NCBI GenBank assembly: GCA_030285985.1
Contig: CP127384.1
Coordinates: 3,033,387-3,097,386 of the forward strand
Reading direction: 5' to 3'
Source: Aquidulcibacter paucihalophilus
GTDB lineage: Bacteria; Pseudomonadota; Alphaproteobacteria; Caulobacterales; Caulobacteraceae
DNA length: 64,000 bases
A program made the position numbers and the translations under genes. Positions 55,935 through 64,000 of this stretch are shown in pieces. Under the pieces are notes generated by a model, which was given only the letters and a program-made list of their open reading frames with translations, searched no databases and was not told the origin of the DNA. Numbering within the stretch: the stretch's first letter is position 1; each line of letters opens with the position of its first letter.

Positions 55935-57119
55935 ATGCAGCCGGTCAAGACTTCACCGCGACAGCCCGCTAAACTGTCACGCATGACACCCGCAGACAGC
56001 GCCCCCGTCTCTTCGAAATCACCCGAGGCCAAGGCCCCGCCGACCGCGTTCGGCAAGGGGTTTGTGCTCGACGCCTGGTATTTTGTCGCCCTGTCGCGCG
56101 ACGTCGCGCCGGCCTCGCTCAAGCGTTACGAACTGCTCGGCGAGCCCGTGCTGGTCGGCCGGACACGGGGCCCTCAAGGCGGGGCGGGCCAAGTCTATGC
56201 CATGCGCGACATCTGCCCCCACCGCGCGGCACCCCTCTCGGCCGGTCGTCTGGTCGAGAAGCCCGGCGAGGGCGAGACCATCGAATGCTGCTACCACGGC
56301 TGGCGCTTCCGGCCCGACGGCGTCTGCGCCGCCATCCCGTCGCTGGTCGAGGACCAGCCCTATGAGGCCGACCGCATCCGGGTGCGGTCGTATCCGGTCC
56401 GCGAGAGCCAGGGGATGGTCTTCGTCTGGATGGCTTCCGACCCGCGCACCGCGCCCGATCCCGACCATGAACCGCCGGTGTTCCCGGGCGTCGTCGGCGG
56501 CGGGGCGAAGATGGTCGAATGGATGGATTTCGACGCCCATGTCGACCACGCCGTCGTCGGTCTGATGGACCCGGCCCACGGTCCCTATGTGCATCAGCAG
56601 TGGTGGTGGCGGTCGGCCAAGTCGATGCACGAAAAGGCCAAGGCCTTCGAGCCGCGCGAGCACGGCTTCGCCATGGTCCGCCACGCCCCCTCGTCGAACA
56701 GCCGGGCCTACAGGATCCTCGGCGGCGCGCCGGCGACCGAGATCACCTTCCGCCTGCCCGGCTATCGCTGGGAGCATATCCAGGTGGGCGAGAAACAGGT
56801 GCTGGCCCTGACCTGCCTGACCCCCATCACCGAGACGAAGACCCGGATCACCCAGATCTTCTGGTCCGACCACTGGGTGTTCAGCCTCGCCAAGCCCTTC
56901 CTGCGCATGGGCGTCATCGCCTTCCTCAAACAGGACGGCGGCATGGTGAACCTGCAGAACGAGGGCCTGCGCTACGACCCGGCCCTGATCTGGATCGACG
57001 ACGCCGACAAACAGGCGAAATGGTATCAGCAGCTCAAACGCGAATGGACCAGGTCCCGCGCCGAAGGTCGCCCGTTCGCCAATCCTGTGAAGGCGGCGAC
57101 GCTCCGCTGGAAAAGCTGA
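55935..57119 (+). CDS. Rieske-type non-heme iron oxygenase, large subunit
   Basis: The 394-residue protein has a Rieske domain with CPHRAAPL and CCYHGWRF (cluster-binding Cys-His pairs, around residues 94 and 119) and a catalytic domain with mononuclear iron ligands in DFDAHVDHAVVGLMDPAHGP. It is probably an aromatic or steroid-like ring or side-chain monooxygenase; no electron-transfer partner is adjacent. The ATG at 55935 has an AGGGCGGGA-type ribosome site; a second ATG at 55983 (MTPADSA) is possible and would remove 16 unconserved residues. A hairpin follows its stop. Confidence 0.87.
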   Translation: MQPVKTSPRQPAKLSRMTPADSAPVSSKSPEAKAPPTAFGKGFVLDAWYFVALSRDVAPASLKRYELLGEPVLVGRTRGPQGGAGQVYAMRDICPHRAAPLSAGRLVEKPGEGETIECCYHGWRFRPDGVCAAIPSLVEDQPYEADRIRVRSYPVRESQGMVFVWMASDPRTAPDPDHEPPVFPGVVGGGAKMVEWMDFDAHVDHAVVGLMDPAHGPYVHQQWWWRSAKSMHEKAKAFEPREHGFAMVRHAPSSNSRAYRILGGAPATEITFRLPGYRWEHIQVGEKQVLALTCLTPITETKTRITQIFWSDHWVFSLAKPFLRMGVIAFLKQDGGMVNLQNEGLRYDPALIWIDDADKQAKWYQQLKREWTRSRAEGRPFANPVKAATLRWKS

Positions 57120-57148
57120 AGGCCGCGACGGGGTCGCGGCCTTCATTC
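57118..57148 (+). terminator. Hairpin after the Rieske oxygenase
   Basis: A perfect 12-bp stem (57118-57129 with 57133-57144) and a 3-nt loop overlap the last bases of the stop codon. The following ATTC is a weak U-tract. It separates the oxygenase from the convergent TetR gene. Confidence 0.65.
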
Positions 57149-57218
57149 GGATTGACGATGGAGTCGTCACGGGCCGCGTCGGGTCGAGAAGGCGGAGCCT
57201 TCTGACCGCGGCCCAAAC

Positions 57219-57896
57219 TTACTGCCGGCTGATCTGGCCGGCCAGGATCACATCGACCTGTTTGCCGATCCGGGTCGTCATCTGTTGCAGGGTCCAGCCG
57301 TCGTAGGCCGCGCCGCGGTAGTTCGACAGCCAGGCTTCATAGATCAGCTCGCTGAGCAGGCGCACATCCGCGTCCTGACGCAGTTCGCCCCCACGGACGC
57401 CGGCCTGAAGGACGTCCGAGACGACCATGACCAGCGGCTTGATGGCGGTGCGGGTCCGCATCTCCGCGGCGACCGGCTGGAACCACGAACGCGCGACAAC
57501 GGCCTGAACCAGCGGCAGCTGCTCCAGCGAGCCGTGATAGCCGGCGATCAGGGCCGCTAGCAGGCGGGCGCGCAGCGCGGTCTCCGCGGCGGCCGCGGCC
57601 TTCAGGGTCTCGGCCAGTTTGGCCAGGTCTTCCGACAGCACGGCCTCGAAGAGCTCGGCCTTGTCCTGGAAATTGGCGAAGACGGCACCCGTCGACATGC
57701 CCGCGCCCTTGGCGATGTCGCGGATGGTGGCGGGCTCATAGCCACGCTCGGCGAACAGGGTGCGTGCGGCGTCCAGCACCTTCTGACGGGTGCGCACCTT
57801 GGCGGCCTGGCGGCGGTTCAGCCGGGGGGTCTCGCTCTCGGTGTCATTGGTCTTGGAGAGGGTCAGGGCGATGTCTCGCATGGAACGGGTACTCAC
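57219..57896 (-). CDS. TetR family transcriptional regulator
   Basis: The 225-residue protein has a TetR HTH near residues 33-78: RQKVLDAARTLFAERGYEPATIRDIAKGAG, then MSTGAVFANFQDKAEL. The C-terminal ligand domain is helical and unremarkable. A GTG at 57896 is the likely start; ATG at 57881 is possible. The N-terminal 30 residues are longer than usual. The gene is convergent with the oxygenase and its own upstream region has a short palindrome (57983-57997) that may be its operator. Confidence 0.87.
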   Translation of the reverse strand: MSTRSMRDIALTLSKTNDTESETPRLNRRQAAKVRTRQKVLDAARTLFAERGYEPATIRDIAKGAGMSTGAVFANFQDKAELFEAVLSEDLAKLAETLKAAAAAETALRARLLAALIAGYHGSLEQLPLVQAVVARSWFQPVAAEMRTRTAIKPLVMVVSDVLQAGVRGGELRQDADVRLLSELIYEAWLSNYRGAAYDGWTLQQMTTRIGKQVDVILAGQISRQ

Positions 57897-57982
57897 TGGT
57901 CGGCGGCTGGGGAGAGCCGTCGGAGGAACTGGACGCCGAAGCGACGGGAAATCCGGGGGCGGACGCGAAGGTCAGCAATATA

Positions 57983-57997
57983 TCGCCTGTCAGGCGA
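57983..57997. promoter_or_regulatory. Short palindrome upstream of the TetR gene
   Basis: TCGCCT, GTC, AGGCGA form a perfect inverted repeat with 6-bp arms, 86 bp upstream of the GTG start and in the gap shared with the CPA2 antiporter end. A TetR-operator role is possible from position only. Confidence 0.4.
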
Positions 57998-58103
57998 GAA
58001 CAGGGGAATCATCACGCAACGATGACCAAAATGGGGTGTCGGGATTAACAGGCGGAATAGGCAAGGGGTTAATCCCCCACCGCCTGTTCTGCGCCGGTGC
58101 GGC

Positions 58104-59939
58104 TCAGCGTCGCAGGGTGGAGCGCAGGGCCCGGGGACTGCGCGGGGCATCGCCGTCCGGCATGGCTTCCTGGAATATCCGCCGGAAGGCGTCCCGGCGT
58201 TCGTGGATCGAGGCCAGCACCAGACCCATGGGGACGCCGAGATCAACCAGGGTGTTTTCCGCCAGCTGCAGGCTGGCCTCGGTGGTCTCGGGCACGGCGT
58301 CGGTAACGCCCAGGGCATAGAGACGCGCGGCGTGTTTGTGGTCCCGCGCGCGGGCAATCAGGATCAGGTCTGGCCTCAGCGAGCGGGTCGCGACCACCAC
58401 CTCGTCGACCTTCAGCGGGGCATCCATGGTCACCACCACCGCCCGCGCGGTGTCGATGCCGCAACGCTCGAGCATCTCGGTCCGTCCAGCGTCGCCATAG
58501 AAGACATTGGCCCCCTCCGCCCGGCCCTTGGCCACGGTCGCGGGATTGGCGTCGATGGCCAGAAAGGCCTGCCCATGCTCGGTCAGCATCTCCCCGACCA
58601 GCCGTCCCACCCGCCCGAAGCCGACGATCAGCACCTGACCCGACGTGGCCGACGGCGCCTCCAGAGCCTCGGGCGGCAGGTCGGGGACGGCGGGCGCGAC
58701 GCGTTTCACCAGCCGGTCTGAGATCAGGGCCATCAGGGGGACGGTGAAGATGCTGATCGTCGCGGCCATCAGCACGGTCCGGGTGAAGGCCGGCGAGGCG
58801 ATCCCCTCGACCAGGCCCGCGCCCAGGATGACGAAGGCGAACTCCCCGGCGGGTCCCAGTACCAGGGCCGTCTCGATGGCGGTGCGGTTGTTCAGGCCCC
58901 ACAGCCGGGCGGCGGCATAGATCAGGCCCGCTTTCAGCAGGGTCAGCACGGCGGCGAGGCCGAACACGGCCACGGGGTCGGCCGCCACGGCGTCGAGATC
59001 GAGACCGATGCCCACCCCTACGAAGAAGACGCCGAGCAACAGGCCCTTGAACGGCTCTATCGAGATCTCGACCTCGCGGCGGAACTCGGTCTCGGCCAGC
59101 AGGAGGCCGGCGATCAGGGCGCCGAGGCTCATCGACAGTCCCGCCACCTGGGCCGCCAGTCCGGCGCCGACCACCACCAGCAGGCTGGCGGCGATGAACA
59201 TCTCCTGCCCCTGGCCCTTGGCCTTGGCCCGGGCGACCGAGCGGAACATCGGCCGCAGCACCAGCCGTCCCAGCACCACCAGCAGCGCCAGACCGATCGC
59301 CGCCGGGATCAGGGTGAACAGCGCCGGCCCGAGAACCGCCGGATCGAAATCACCGCCACCGACCCCGCTTTCGGCCAGCGCTGCCAGAACCGTGACGGTG
59401 ATCAGGATCGGCGCAACGACCAGATCCTGGGCCAGAAGGATCGAGAAGGTGGCGCGTCCGGCCGTCGTCTTGATCCGGCCGCGCTCGGCCATCACCGGCA
59501 TCACCACGGCGGTCGAAGACAGGGCCAGGCCCATGCCCAGCACGGCCGCCGAGACCAGCGGCTGGCCCATGAAGACGAACACCGAGGCGAGCGCGACCGT
59601 ACAGACCGCGACCTGGGTCAGGCCGAGGCCGAACACCAGCCGGCGCATGGCCCGCAGCCGTTCCCACGACAGCTCCAGCCCGATCATGAACAGCAGGAAG
59701 GCGACGCCCAGTTCGGACAGGGACCGAATCTGCGTCGCATCCGAGATGGTCAGCCACGACAGCCAGGGGGCGGTGTCGGCGAAACGCGCCAGTCCGTCCG
59801 GCCCCAGCAGCACGCCCGCGGCGAGGAAGCCCAGCACCGGGCTGATCTTCAAGCGGTTGAACAGCGGCACGACCACGCCCGCCGCCGCCAGAAAGACCAC
59901 CAGATCCTTGTATTCGCCGCCGCCGCCGTGAGTCGCCAT
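58104..59939 (-). CDS. CPA2-family cation:proton antiporter with RCK domain (KefB/C-like)
   Basis: The 611-residue protein has about 12 membrane helices in the first 400 residues (VVFLAAAGVVVPLF, then LGFLAAGVLLGPDG; the antiporter motif LLFMIGLELSWERLRA; and LLAQDLVVAPILI with the transport Asp) and a C-terminal RCK/TrkA-N domain starting at LIVGFGRVGRLVGEML, with an NAD-like Rossmann motif and YGDAGRTEMLERCG. It resembles glutathione-gated K+ efflux systems, so it probably exchanges K+ or Na+ for protons. No glutathione-regulator partner gene is adjacent. Confidence 0.92.
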   Translation of the reverse strand: MATHGGGGEYKDLVVFLAAAGVVVPLFNRLKISPVLGFLAAGVLLGPDGLARFADTAPWLSWLTISDATQIRSLSELGVAFLLFMIGLELSWERLRAMRRLVFGLGLTQVAVCTVALASVFVFMGQPLVSAAVLGMGLALSSTAVVMPVMAERGRIKTTAGRATFSILLAQDLVVAPILITVTVLAALAESGVGGGDFDPAVLGPALFTLIPAAIGLALLVVLGRLVLRPMFRSVARAKAKGQGQEMFIAASLLVVVGAGLAAQVAGLSMSLGALIAGLLLAETEFRREVEISIEPFKGLLLGVFFVGVGIGLDLDAVAADPVAVFGLAAVLTLLKAGLIYAAARLWGLNNRTAIETALVLGPAGEFAFVILGAGLVEGIASPAFTRTVLMAATISIFTVPLMALISDRLVKRVAPAVPDLPPEALEAPSATSGQVLIVGFGRVGRLVGEMLTEHGQAFLAIDANPATVAKGRAEGANVFYGDAGRTEMLERCGIDTARAVVVTMDAPLKVDEVVVATRSLRPDLILIARARDHKHAARLYALGVTDAVPETTEASLQLAENTLVDLGVPMGLVLASIHERRDAFRRIFQEAMPDGDAPRSPRALRSTLRR

Positions 59940-59956
59940 TCGTCCTCCGTCGGGGG

Positions 59957-59972
59957 TCAGCCTACAGGCTGA
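59957..59972. promoter_or_regulatory. Short palindrome between the antiporter and M13 peptidase genes
   Basis: TCAGCCT, AC, AGGCTGA is a perfect 16-bp palindrome in the 152-bp divergent region, 17 bp from the antiporter start. It may be an operator for either gene. No known consensus is matched. Confidence 0.35.
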
Positions 59973-60091
59973 AACGCCGCCCCGTCTGGGTTTCCGTCGT
60001 TCATGACAAAAAATTCAGGCGACAGGGCGGAACCGGGGCGTAGGGTCCCGGCCGACGCTGTCCATAGAGAAGCGAAGTCGAGGAAATCCCC

Positions 60092-62230
60092 ATGAAGAAA
60101 CTGCTCATCGGTGCCGCGCTCGGCGCGCTGCTGCTGCCCGCGTCCATGGCCTCGGCCCAGGTCGCCGGCGACGGACATGACCACGGCTGCATCGACGAGG
60201 CCTGCACCGTCTTCGAACTGTTCCAGACCCCGGCCGACGGCGCCACGGTGATGGGTTACCAGGGCACGGAAACGCCGCGCTACGGGACCTGGGGCTTCGA
60301 CCTCGCCGGCCGCGACACCTCGGTCCGCCCGGGCGACAGCTTCATGCGCTACGCCAACGGCGCGGCGCTGGACCGGATGCAGATTCCCTCGGACCGCACC
60401 TCTTACGGCTCGTTCGCCCTGCTGCGCGAGCTCTCGGACAACCGGGTCAAGGCGATGATCGAGGGCCTGACGGCCCGCACCGATCTGGTCGCCGGTTCGG
60501 ATGAGCAGAAGATCGCCGACGCCTACCGTTCCTACATGGACACGGCCCGGATCGAGGCCCTCGACGCCCAGCCGCTGCAGCCCTATCTGGCCGCCATCCG
60601 CGCCGCCAACACCCACGATCTCGCCGCCGTCTACATGGGTCAGACCCAGGGCCGCCTCGGCGGATCGATCTTCGGGACCGGCATCTCCACCGACCAGAAG
60701 GCGCCGACCCGCTACGTCGTCTCGACCGGCCAGTCGGGTCTCGGCCTGCCCAACCGCGACTACTATCTCGAAGCCCGCTGGGCCGAGAAGAAGGCCCTGT
60801 ACCAGGTCTATGTCGCCCGCATGCTGGAGATGATCGGCTGGGAGAACCCGACCGGTACCGCCGCCGCCATCGTGGCCTTCGAAACCCGTATCGCCGAGGC
60901 GCACTGGACCCCGATCCAGAACCGCAACCGCGATGAGACCTACAACGAATACACCATCGCCCGCCTGGCCGCGGAAGCGCCCGGCTTCCCCTGGCAGGAC
61001 TATTACAACGCCGTCGGCGTGGGCGATGTGCCGCGCCTGATCGTCCGTCAGGACACGGCCATGCCCCTGATCGCGGCCATCTATGCCGAGACCCCGATCG
61101 AGGTCATCCAGGCCTGGCAGGCCTTCCAGACCACCGACGGGGCCGCTGAACGCCTCTCGGACCGCTTCGCCAACGCCCGCTGGGAGTTCCGCTCGCGGGA
61201 CCTCAACGGCCAGCCGATGCAACGTCCGCGCGACAAGCGCGGCATCAGCTTCGCCGAAGCCATGCTGGGCGAGGCCGTCGGCCGCCAGTACGTCGCCGAA
61301 TACTTCCCGGCCGAATCCAAGGCCAAGATGGAAGAGCTGGTCGCCAACCTGCGCATCGCCCTCGGCAACCGCATCCGCACCTATAGCTGGATGAGCCCCG
61401 AGACCCAGGCCGCGGCCCAGGAGAAGCTCGAGAAATTCACCGTCAAGATCGGCTATCCGAACAAGTGGCGCGACTATTCGGCCCTTGAGATCCGGCCGGA
61501 CGACCTGTTCGGCAATGCCGAGCGCGCGGGCGTCTTCCGCTGGCAGTACCAGCTCAACCGCCTGAACCAGCCGGTCGACAAGGACGAATGGGGCATGACG
61601 CCCCAGACGGTGAACGCCTACTACAACTCGACCAACAACGAGATCGTCTTCCCGGCCGCCATCCTGCAGCCGCCGTTCTTCGATCCCGACGCGGACCCGG
61701 CCGTCAACTACGGCGGCATCGGCGGCGTCATCGGCCACGAGATCGGCCACGGCTTCGACGACCAAGGCTCCAAGTCCGACGGCGACGGCGTGCTGCGCAA
61801 CTGGTGGACCCCGGCGGACAAGGCCAATTTCGAGGCCCTCACCGCGCGTCTGGGCGCCCAGTACGACCAGTTCGAGCCGATCCCGGGCTTCAACGTCCAG
61901 GGCGGCCTGACCATGGGCGAGAACATCGGCGACGCCGCCGGCACGGCGGTGGGTCTCGAGGCCTACCACCTGTCGCTGAACGGCCAGCCTTCGCCCGTGC
62001 TGGACGGCGTCACCGGCGACCAGCGCTTCTTCTACGGCTGGGCCCAGGTCTGGCAGTCCAAGATGCGCGACGACGCCCTGCGCAACCAGATCGCCACCGA
62101 TCCGCACAGCCCGGCCGAGTTCCGCGTCATCGGCCCCCTGCGCAACGTCGATGCCTGGTACGCAGCCTTCGACGTCCAGCCCGGCGACAAATACTACCTG
62201 GCCCCGGCAGACCGGGTCCGCATCTGGTAG
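60092..62230 (+). CDS. Secreted M13-family metallopeptidase (neprilysin/PepO-like)
   Basis: The 712-residue protein has a signal peptide (MKKLLIGAALGALLLPASMASAQ) and a full M13 peptidase. The zinc site is HEIGHGFDD (His549, Glu550, His553), with the third ligand Glu610 in MGENIGDAAG. NAYYNSTNNEIVFPA and RVIGPLRNVDAWYAAFDV are further M13 signatures. It cleaves oligopeptides in the periplasm or outside. The GGAA ribosome site lies just before the ATG. A terminator follows 26 bp after the stop. Confidence 0.95.
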   Translation: MKKLLIGAALGALLLPASMASAQVAGDGHDHGCIDEACTVFELFQTPADGATVMGYQGTETPRYGTWGFDLAGRDTSVRPGDSFMRYANGAALDRMQIPSDRTSYGSFALLRELSDNRVKAMIEGLTARTDLVAGSDEQKIADAYRSYMDTARIEALDAQPLQPYLAAIRAANTHDLAAVYMGQTQGRLGGSIFGTGISTDQKAPTRYVVSTGQSGLGLPNRDYYLEARWAEKKALYQVYVARMLEMIGWENPTGTAAAIVAFETRIAEAHWTPIQNRNRDETYNEYTIARLAAEAPGFPWQDYYNAVGVGDVPRLIVRQDTAMPLIAAIYAETPIEVIQAWQAFQTTDGAAERLSDRFANARWEFRSRDLNGQPMQRPRDKRGISFAEAMLGEAVGRQYVAEYFPAESKAKMEELVANLRIALGNRIRTYSWMSPETQAAAQEKLEKFTVKIGYPNKWRDYSALEIRPDDLFGNAERAGVFRWQYQLNRLNQPVDKDEWGMTPQTVNAYYNSTNNEIVFPAAILQPPFFDPDADPAVNYGGIGGVIGHEIGHGFDDQGSKSDGDGVLRNWWTPADKANFEALTARLGAQYDQFEPIPGFNVQGGLTMGENIGDAAGTAVGLEAYHLSLNGQPSPVLDGVTGDQRFFYGWAQVWQSKMRDDALRNQIATDPHSPAEFRVIGPLRNVDAWYAAFDVQPGDKYYLAPADRVRIW

Positions 62231-62256
62231 GGGCGCGAGCCTGAGAAACGGAAGAG

Positions 62257-62289
62257 GGGTCGGAGCCAGCACGCTCCGGCCCTTTTTCT
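62257..62289 (+). terminator. Intrinsic terminator after the M13 peptidase
   Basis: A 10-bp stem (62257-62266 with 62273-62282, one G-T pair) and a 6-nt loop are followed by TTTTTCTT. Its stem is closely related to the three pilin-gene terminators. Confidence 0.88.
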
Positions 62290-62303
62290 TTGCCCGGCGC
62301 GGG

Positions 62304-62400
62304 GGTGGTTGGTGATTGGTGATTGGTGGTTGGTGGGCGTTGTGGATCGGACAGCCGCGGGCCACAGCGATCCGCCACCAATCACCAATCACCAATCACC
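62304..62400. repeat. Inverted repeat built from a GATTGGT heptamer
   Basis: Left arm 62304-62329 and right arm 62375-62400 are 26 bases each and complementary with one mismatch; both consist of tandem copies of the heptamer GATTGGT and its complement. The 45-bp centre has further short self-complementary parts (GGATCG at 62344-62349 with CGATCC at 62368-62373). It lies in non-coding DNA between the peptidase and hisS. It could form a cruciform or RNA stem; no mobile element is visible. Confidence 0.8.
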
Positions 62401-62431
62401 GGCGCGCAGCGCCGTGCCGCGCTCCAGACGC

Positions 62432-62475
62432 AAAAAAGCCCGCCGCGGGGGATACATTCGCGGCGGGCTTTCTTT
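62432..62475. terminator. Bidirectional terminator between the M13 peptidase and hisS
   Basis: A perfect 13-bp stem (62435-62447 with 62459-62471) has an A6 run on the left (a T6 tract for the minus-strand hisS transcript) and TTTCTTTC on the right. It is best read as the hisS terminator that also works in the other direction. Confidence 0.88.
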
Positions 62476-62636
62476 CGCTCTTTGATGAGCGGACGTTTCC
62501 TCCCCGAAACGCCTCCGGGCCGCTGCTGCGCCGAAACGCTGCGCTTCCCGAGTGCGTCAGAAAGACGACATTTACCGTCTCAAGTCAATGAAGACGCGGG
62601 CAAAACCCGGGTTTTTCCATAGTTATCAATGATAAG

Positions 62637-64000
62637 TCACGCCGCTGTGCGCGCCTGCGCCACGATGCGCGCGACGGTGGCGACCAGCTCGGATCGCGGC
62701 ACGATCTGCTGGCCCGGCCGTTCGGACTTCCACGCCTCATTGTCGGTGACGCCCGCGGCCAGGGCCCGGCCCGCGTCCAGATCCTTGACCGTGACCTGTC
62801 CGGCCGCGATCTCGTCCCCGCCCAGGATGACGGCCGCCGGCGCGCCGCGGCGGTCGGCGTACTTCATCTGCGCCTTCATGCCCGCGCGACCCAGATAGAG
62901 CTCGGCGGCGATCCCGGCGTTGCGTAGCTCGGACACGGCATCGAGATAGTGCTGCATGTCGGCGTCGGAGAAGACGATGACCACGACCGGCCCGCGCACG
63001 GCGTCCTCATCCCCCCGCCCGGCCGCGCGCAGGGCCGAGGCCAGGCGCGACACCCCGAACGAGAACCCCGTCGCCGGCAGCCGCTCGCCGGTGAACCGCG
63101 CCACCAGGTCGTCATAGCGTCCGCCGCCCCCGATCGAGCCGAACCGCACGGCCCGGCCCTTGTCGTCCACCGTGTCCAGCAGCAGTTCCGCCTCAAACAC
63201 GGCCCCGGTGTAATACTCCAGCCCGCGGACGATGGTCGGATCGAAACGCACCGCGTCCTGGCTGACTTTCATGGCGTTCAGGGCCGCGTCGATGGCGGCC
63301 AGTTCGGCCAGGGCGGCCTCGCCGATCTCGCCCAGACCCCCGACCCGCGCGACGGCGTCCAGCGTCCCGGCCCGCGTCAGCCCCTCGTCCGCTACCGATG
63401 ACAGGAAGCCCTCGATGGTGGTGATGACGCCCGACGGCAGGCGCGCGCCCTTGGTGTAGTCGCCCGAGTCATCCAGCCGGCCCTCGCCCAGCAGGGCGGC
63501 GACACCCTCCCAGCCCAGCCGGTCGAATTTGTCGATGGCGCGCAGGGCGGTCAGTTTCTGGCCCGCATCCTCGATCCCGCCCGCCTGGAACAGGCCGTCG
63601 AACAGTTTGCGATTGGATACCCGCACCACAGCCTGACCGGCGTCCAGTCCAGCCGCGCGCAGGCCTTCGCAGGCCATGGCGATGATCTCGGCGTCCGCCT
63701 CGGGCCGGTCCGAGCCGACGGTATCGGCGTCGCACTGGACGAATTCGCGGAACCGGCCAGGGCCGGGCTTTTCATTGCGCCACACCGGACCGAAGGCGTA
63801 GCGGCGGAACGGCTTGGGCAGGGTCTCCCAGCCTTGCGCCGCGAACCGGGCCAGCGGCGCGGTCAGGTCGTAGCGCAGCGCCATCCACTGGTCGTCGTCG
63901 TCCTGCAGGGCGAAGACGCCCTCATTGGGACGGTCGGCGTCCGGCAGGAATTTGCCCAGGGCGTCGGCGTATTCGAACGCGCCGGTCTCCAGCGGCTCGA
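62637..64000 (-). CDS. hisS: Histidyl-tRNA synthetase (5' end beyond the window)
   Basis: The class II synthetase charges tRNA-His. Within the window it reads ALRYDLTAPLARF (motif-like, near the upstream edge), then motif 2 as FGPVWRNEKPGPGRFREFVQ, a His-binding region RGLEYYTGAVFEAEL, motif 3 GFSFGVSRLASAL and an anticodon-binding domain ending QARTAA. Motif 2 differs from the usual FRHERPQxGRYRxF of bacterial HisRS. This matches the divergent alphaproteobacterial HisRS group, which charges tRNA-His lacking the extra 5' G. The frame is open to the window end, so the N-terminus is missing. Confidence 0.95.
   Translation of the reverse strand, partial: EPLETGAFEYADALGKFLPDADRPNEGVFALQDDDDQWMALRYDLTAPLARFAAQGWETLPKPFRRYAFGPVWRNEKPGPGRFREFVQCDADTVGSDRPEADAEIIAMACEGLRAAGLDAGQAVVRVSNRKLFDGLFQAGGIEDAGQKLTALRAIDKFDRLGWEGVAALLGEGRLDDSGDYTKGARLPSGVITTIEGFLSSVADEGLTRAGTLDAVARVGGLGEIGEAALAELAAIDAALNAMKVSQDAVRFDPTIVRGLEYYTGAVFEAELLLDTVDDKGRAVRFGSIGGGGRYDDLVARFTGERLPATGFSFGVSRLASALRAAGRGDEDAVRGPVVVIVFSDADMQHYLDAVSELRNAGIAAELYLGRAGMKAQMKYADRRGAPAAVILGGDEIAAGQVTVKDLDAGRALAAGVTDNEAWKSERPGQQIVPRSELVATVARIVAQARTAA

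Larger units (their letters stand above)
62231..62636. other. 406-bp non-coding stretch between the M13 peptidase and hisS
   Basis: It contains the peptidase terminator, the heptamer inverted repeat, the bidirectional terminator and about 160 bp (62476-62636) in which I see nothing definite apart from lower G/C content near the hisS stop. Small open frames here have no ribosome site or protein-like composition. Confidence 0.6.

Noticed and set aside
59957..62395. An 812-codon minus-strand open frame opposite the M13 peptidase
   Set aside because: It also crosses the terminator and repeat region and has no domain; the plus-strand gene has signal peptide, zinc motif and a terminator.
62304..62400. 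A CRISPR array
   Set aside because: The repeat unit is only 7 bases, the copies are inverted rather than direct with unique spacers, and no cas genes are near.

Overview
The window is a stretch of core chromosome from a very GC-rich alphaproteobacterium. Gene content and order point to the Caulobacterales, most likely a Brevundimonas- or Caulobacter-like organism: a complete Caulobacter-type Flp/Tad pilus locus (pilin, cpaA-F, tadB, tadC), a RegB/RegA-type redox two-component pair beside a SCO protein, the large IF2, the two-domain alphaproteobacterial dCTP deaminase and the divergent alphaproteobacterial HisRS. I see no prophage, insertion sequence, CRISPR array or rRNA operon. One tRNA gene (Thr, anticodon CGT) is present.

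Layout. 1-8760: housekeeping and accessory genes (apaG, dCTP deaminase, an MFS exporter with a cupin, dapE, small proteins, an M20 amidohydrolase, a second MFS transporter, a SRPBCC protein). 8761-20483: Tad pilus locus. On the minus strand, three tandem Flp pilin genes exactly 418 bp apart, each followed by its own hairpin terminator, lead into cpaA, cpaB, cpaC, cpaD, cpaE, cpaF, tadB and tadC. Divergently on the plus strand lie a secretin-N-domain orphan and two TadE-like genes. 20480-26401: pabB, a tyrosine phosphatase, a small winged-helix regulator with two membrane proteins, a methyltransferase facing them across a palindromic operator, a Rieske protein and gpsA. 26412-30058: tsaD, hemC-hemD, tRNA-Thr and a LuxR-type HTH gene with an odd overlapping and frameshifted reading-frame structure.

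30086-33863: a membrane protein, metK behind a 24-bp palindromic operator, trmB, a DUF1993 protein and small membrane proteins. 33931-46651: the classical translation/RNA operon rimP-nusA-ylxR-infB ... rbfA-truB-rpsO-pnp. A strong terminator-like hairpin sits directly before rimP, and four envelope-type genes are inserted between infB and rbfA. 46658-50639: two secreted hypotheticals, the RegA/RegB-type pair and SCO. 50709-59939: an intracellular PHA depolymerase, a YgjP-type metallopeptidase, PBP1A, an alpha/beta hydrolase, a Rieske oxygenase, a TetR regulator and a CPA2 cation/proton antiporter. 60092-64000: an M13 metallopeptidase, a 406-bp non-coding stretch with terminators and a heptamer inverted repeat, and hisS running off the window.

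How parts work together. CpaB and CpaC form the outer-membrane channel with CpaD. CpaF (ATPase), TadB and TadC form the inner-membrane assembly machine, CpaE localises it, CpaA matures the pilins, and the TadE-like proteins are probable minor pilins. The rimP-to-pnp block covers ribosome maturation, transcription elongation, initiation, tRNA modification and RNA decay. I found no clearly new multi-gene system. The best leads are regulatory or structural: the equally spaced pilin triplication, the terminator immediately upstream of rimP-nusA, the LuxR/embedded-frame locus and two palindromic operators.
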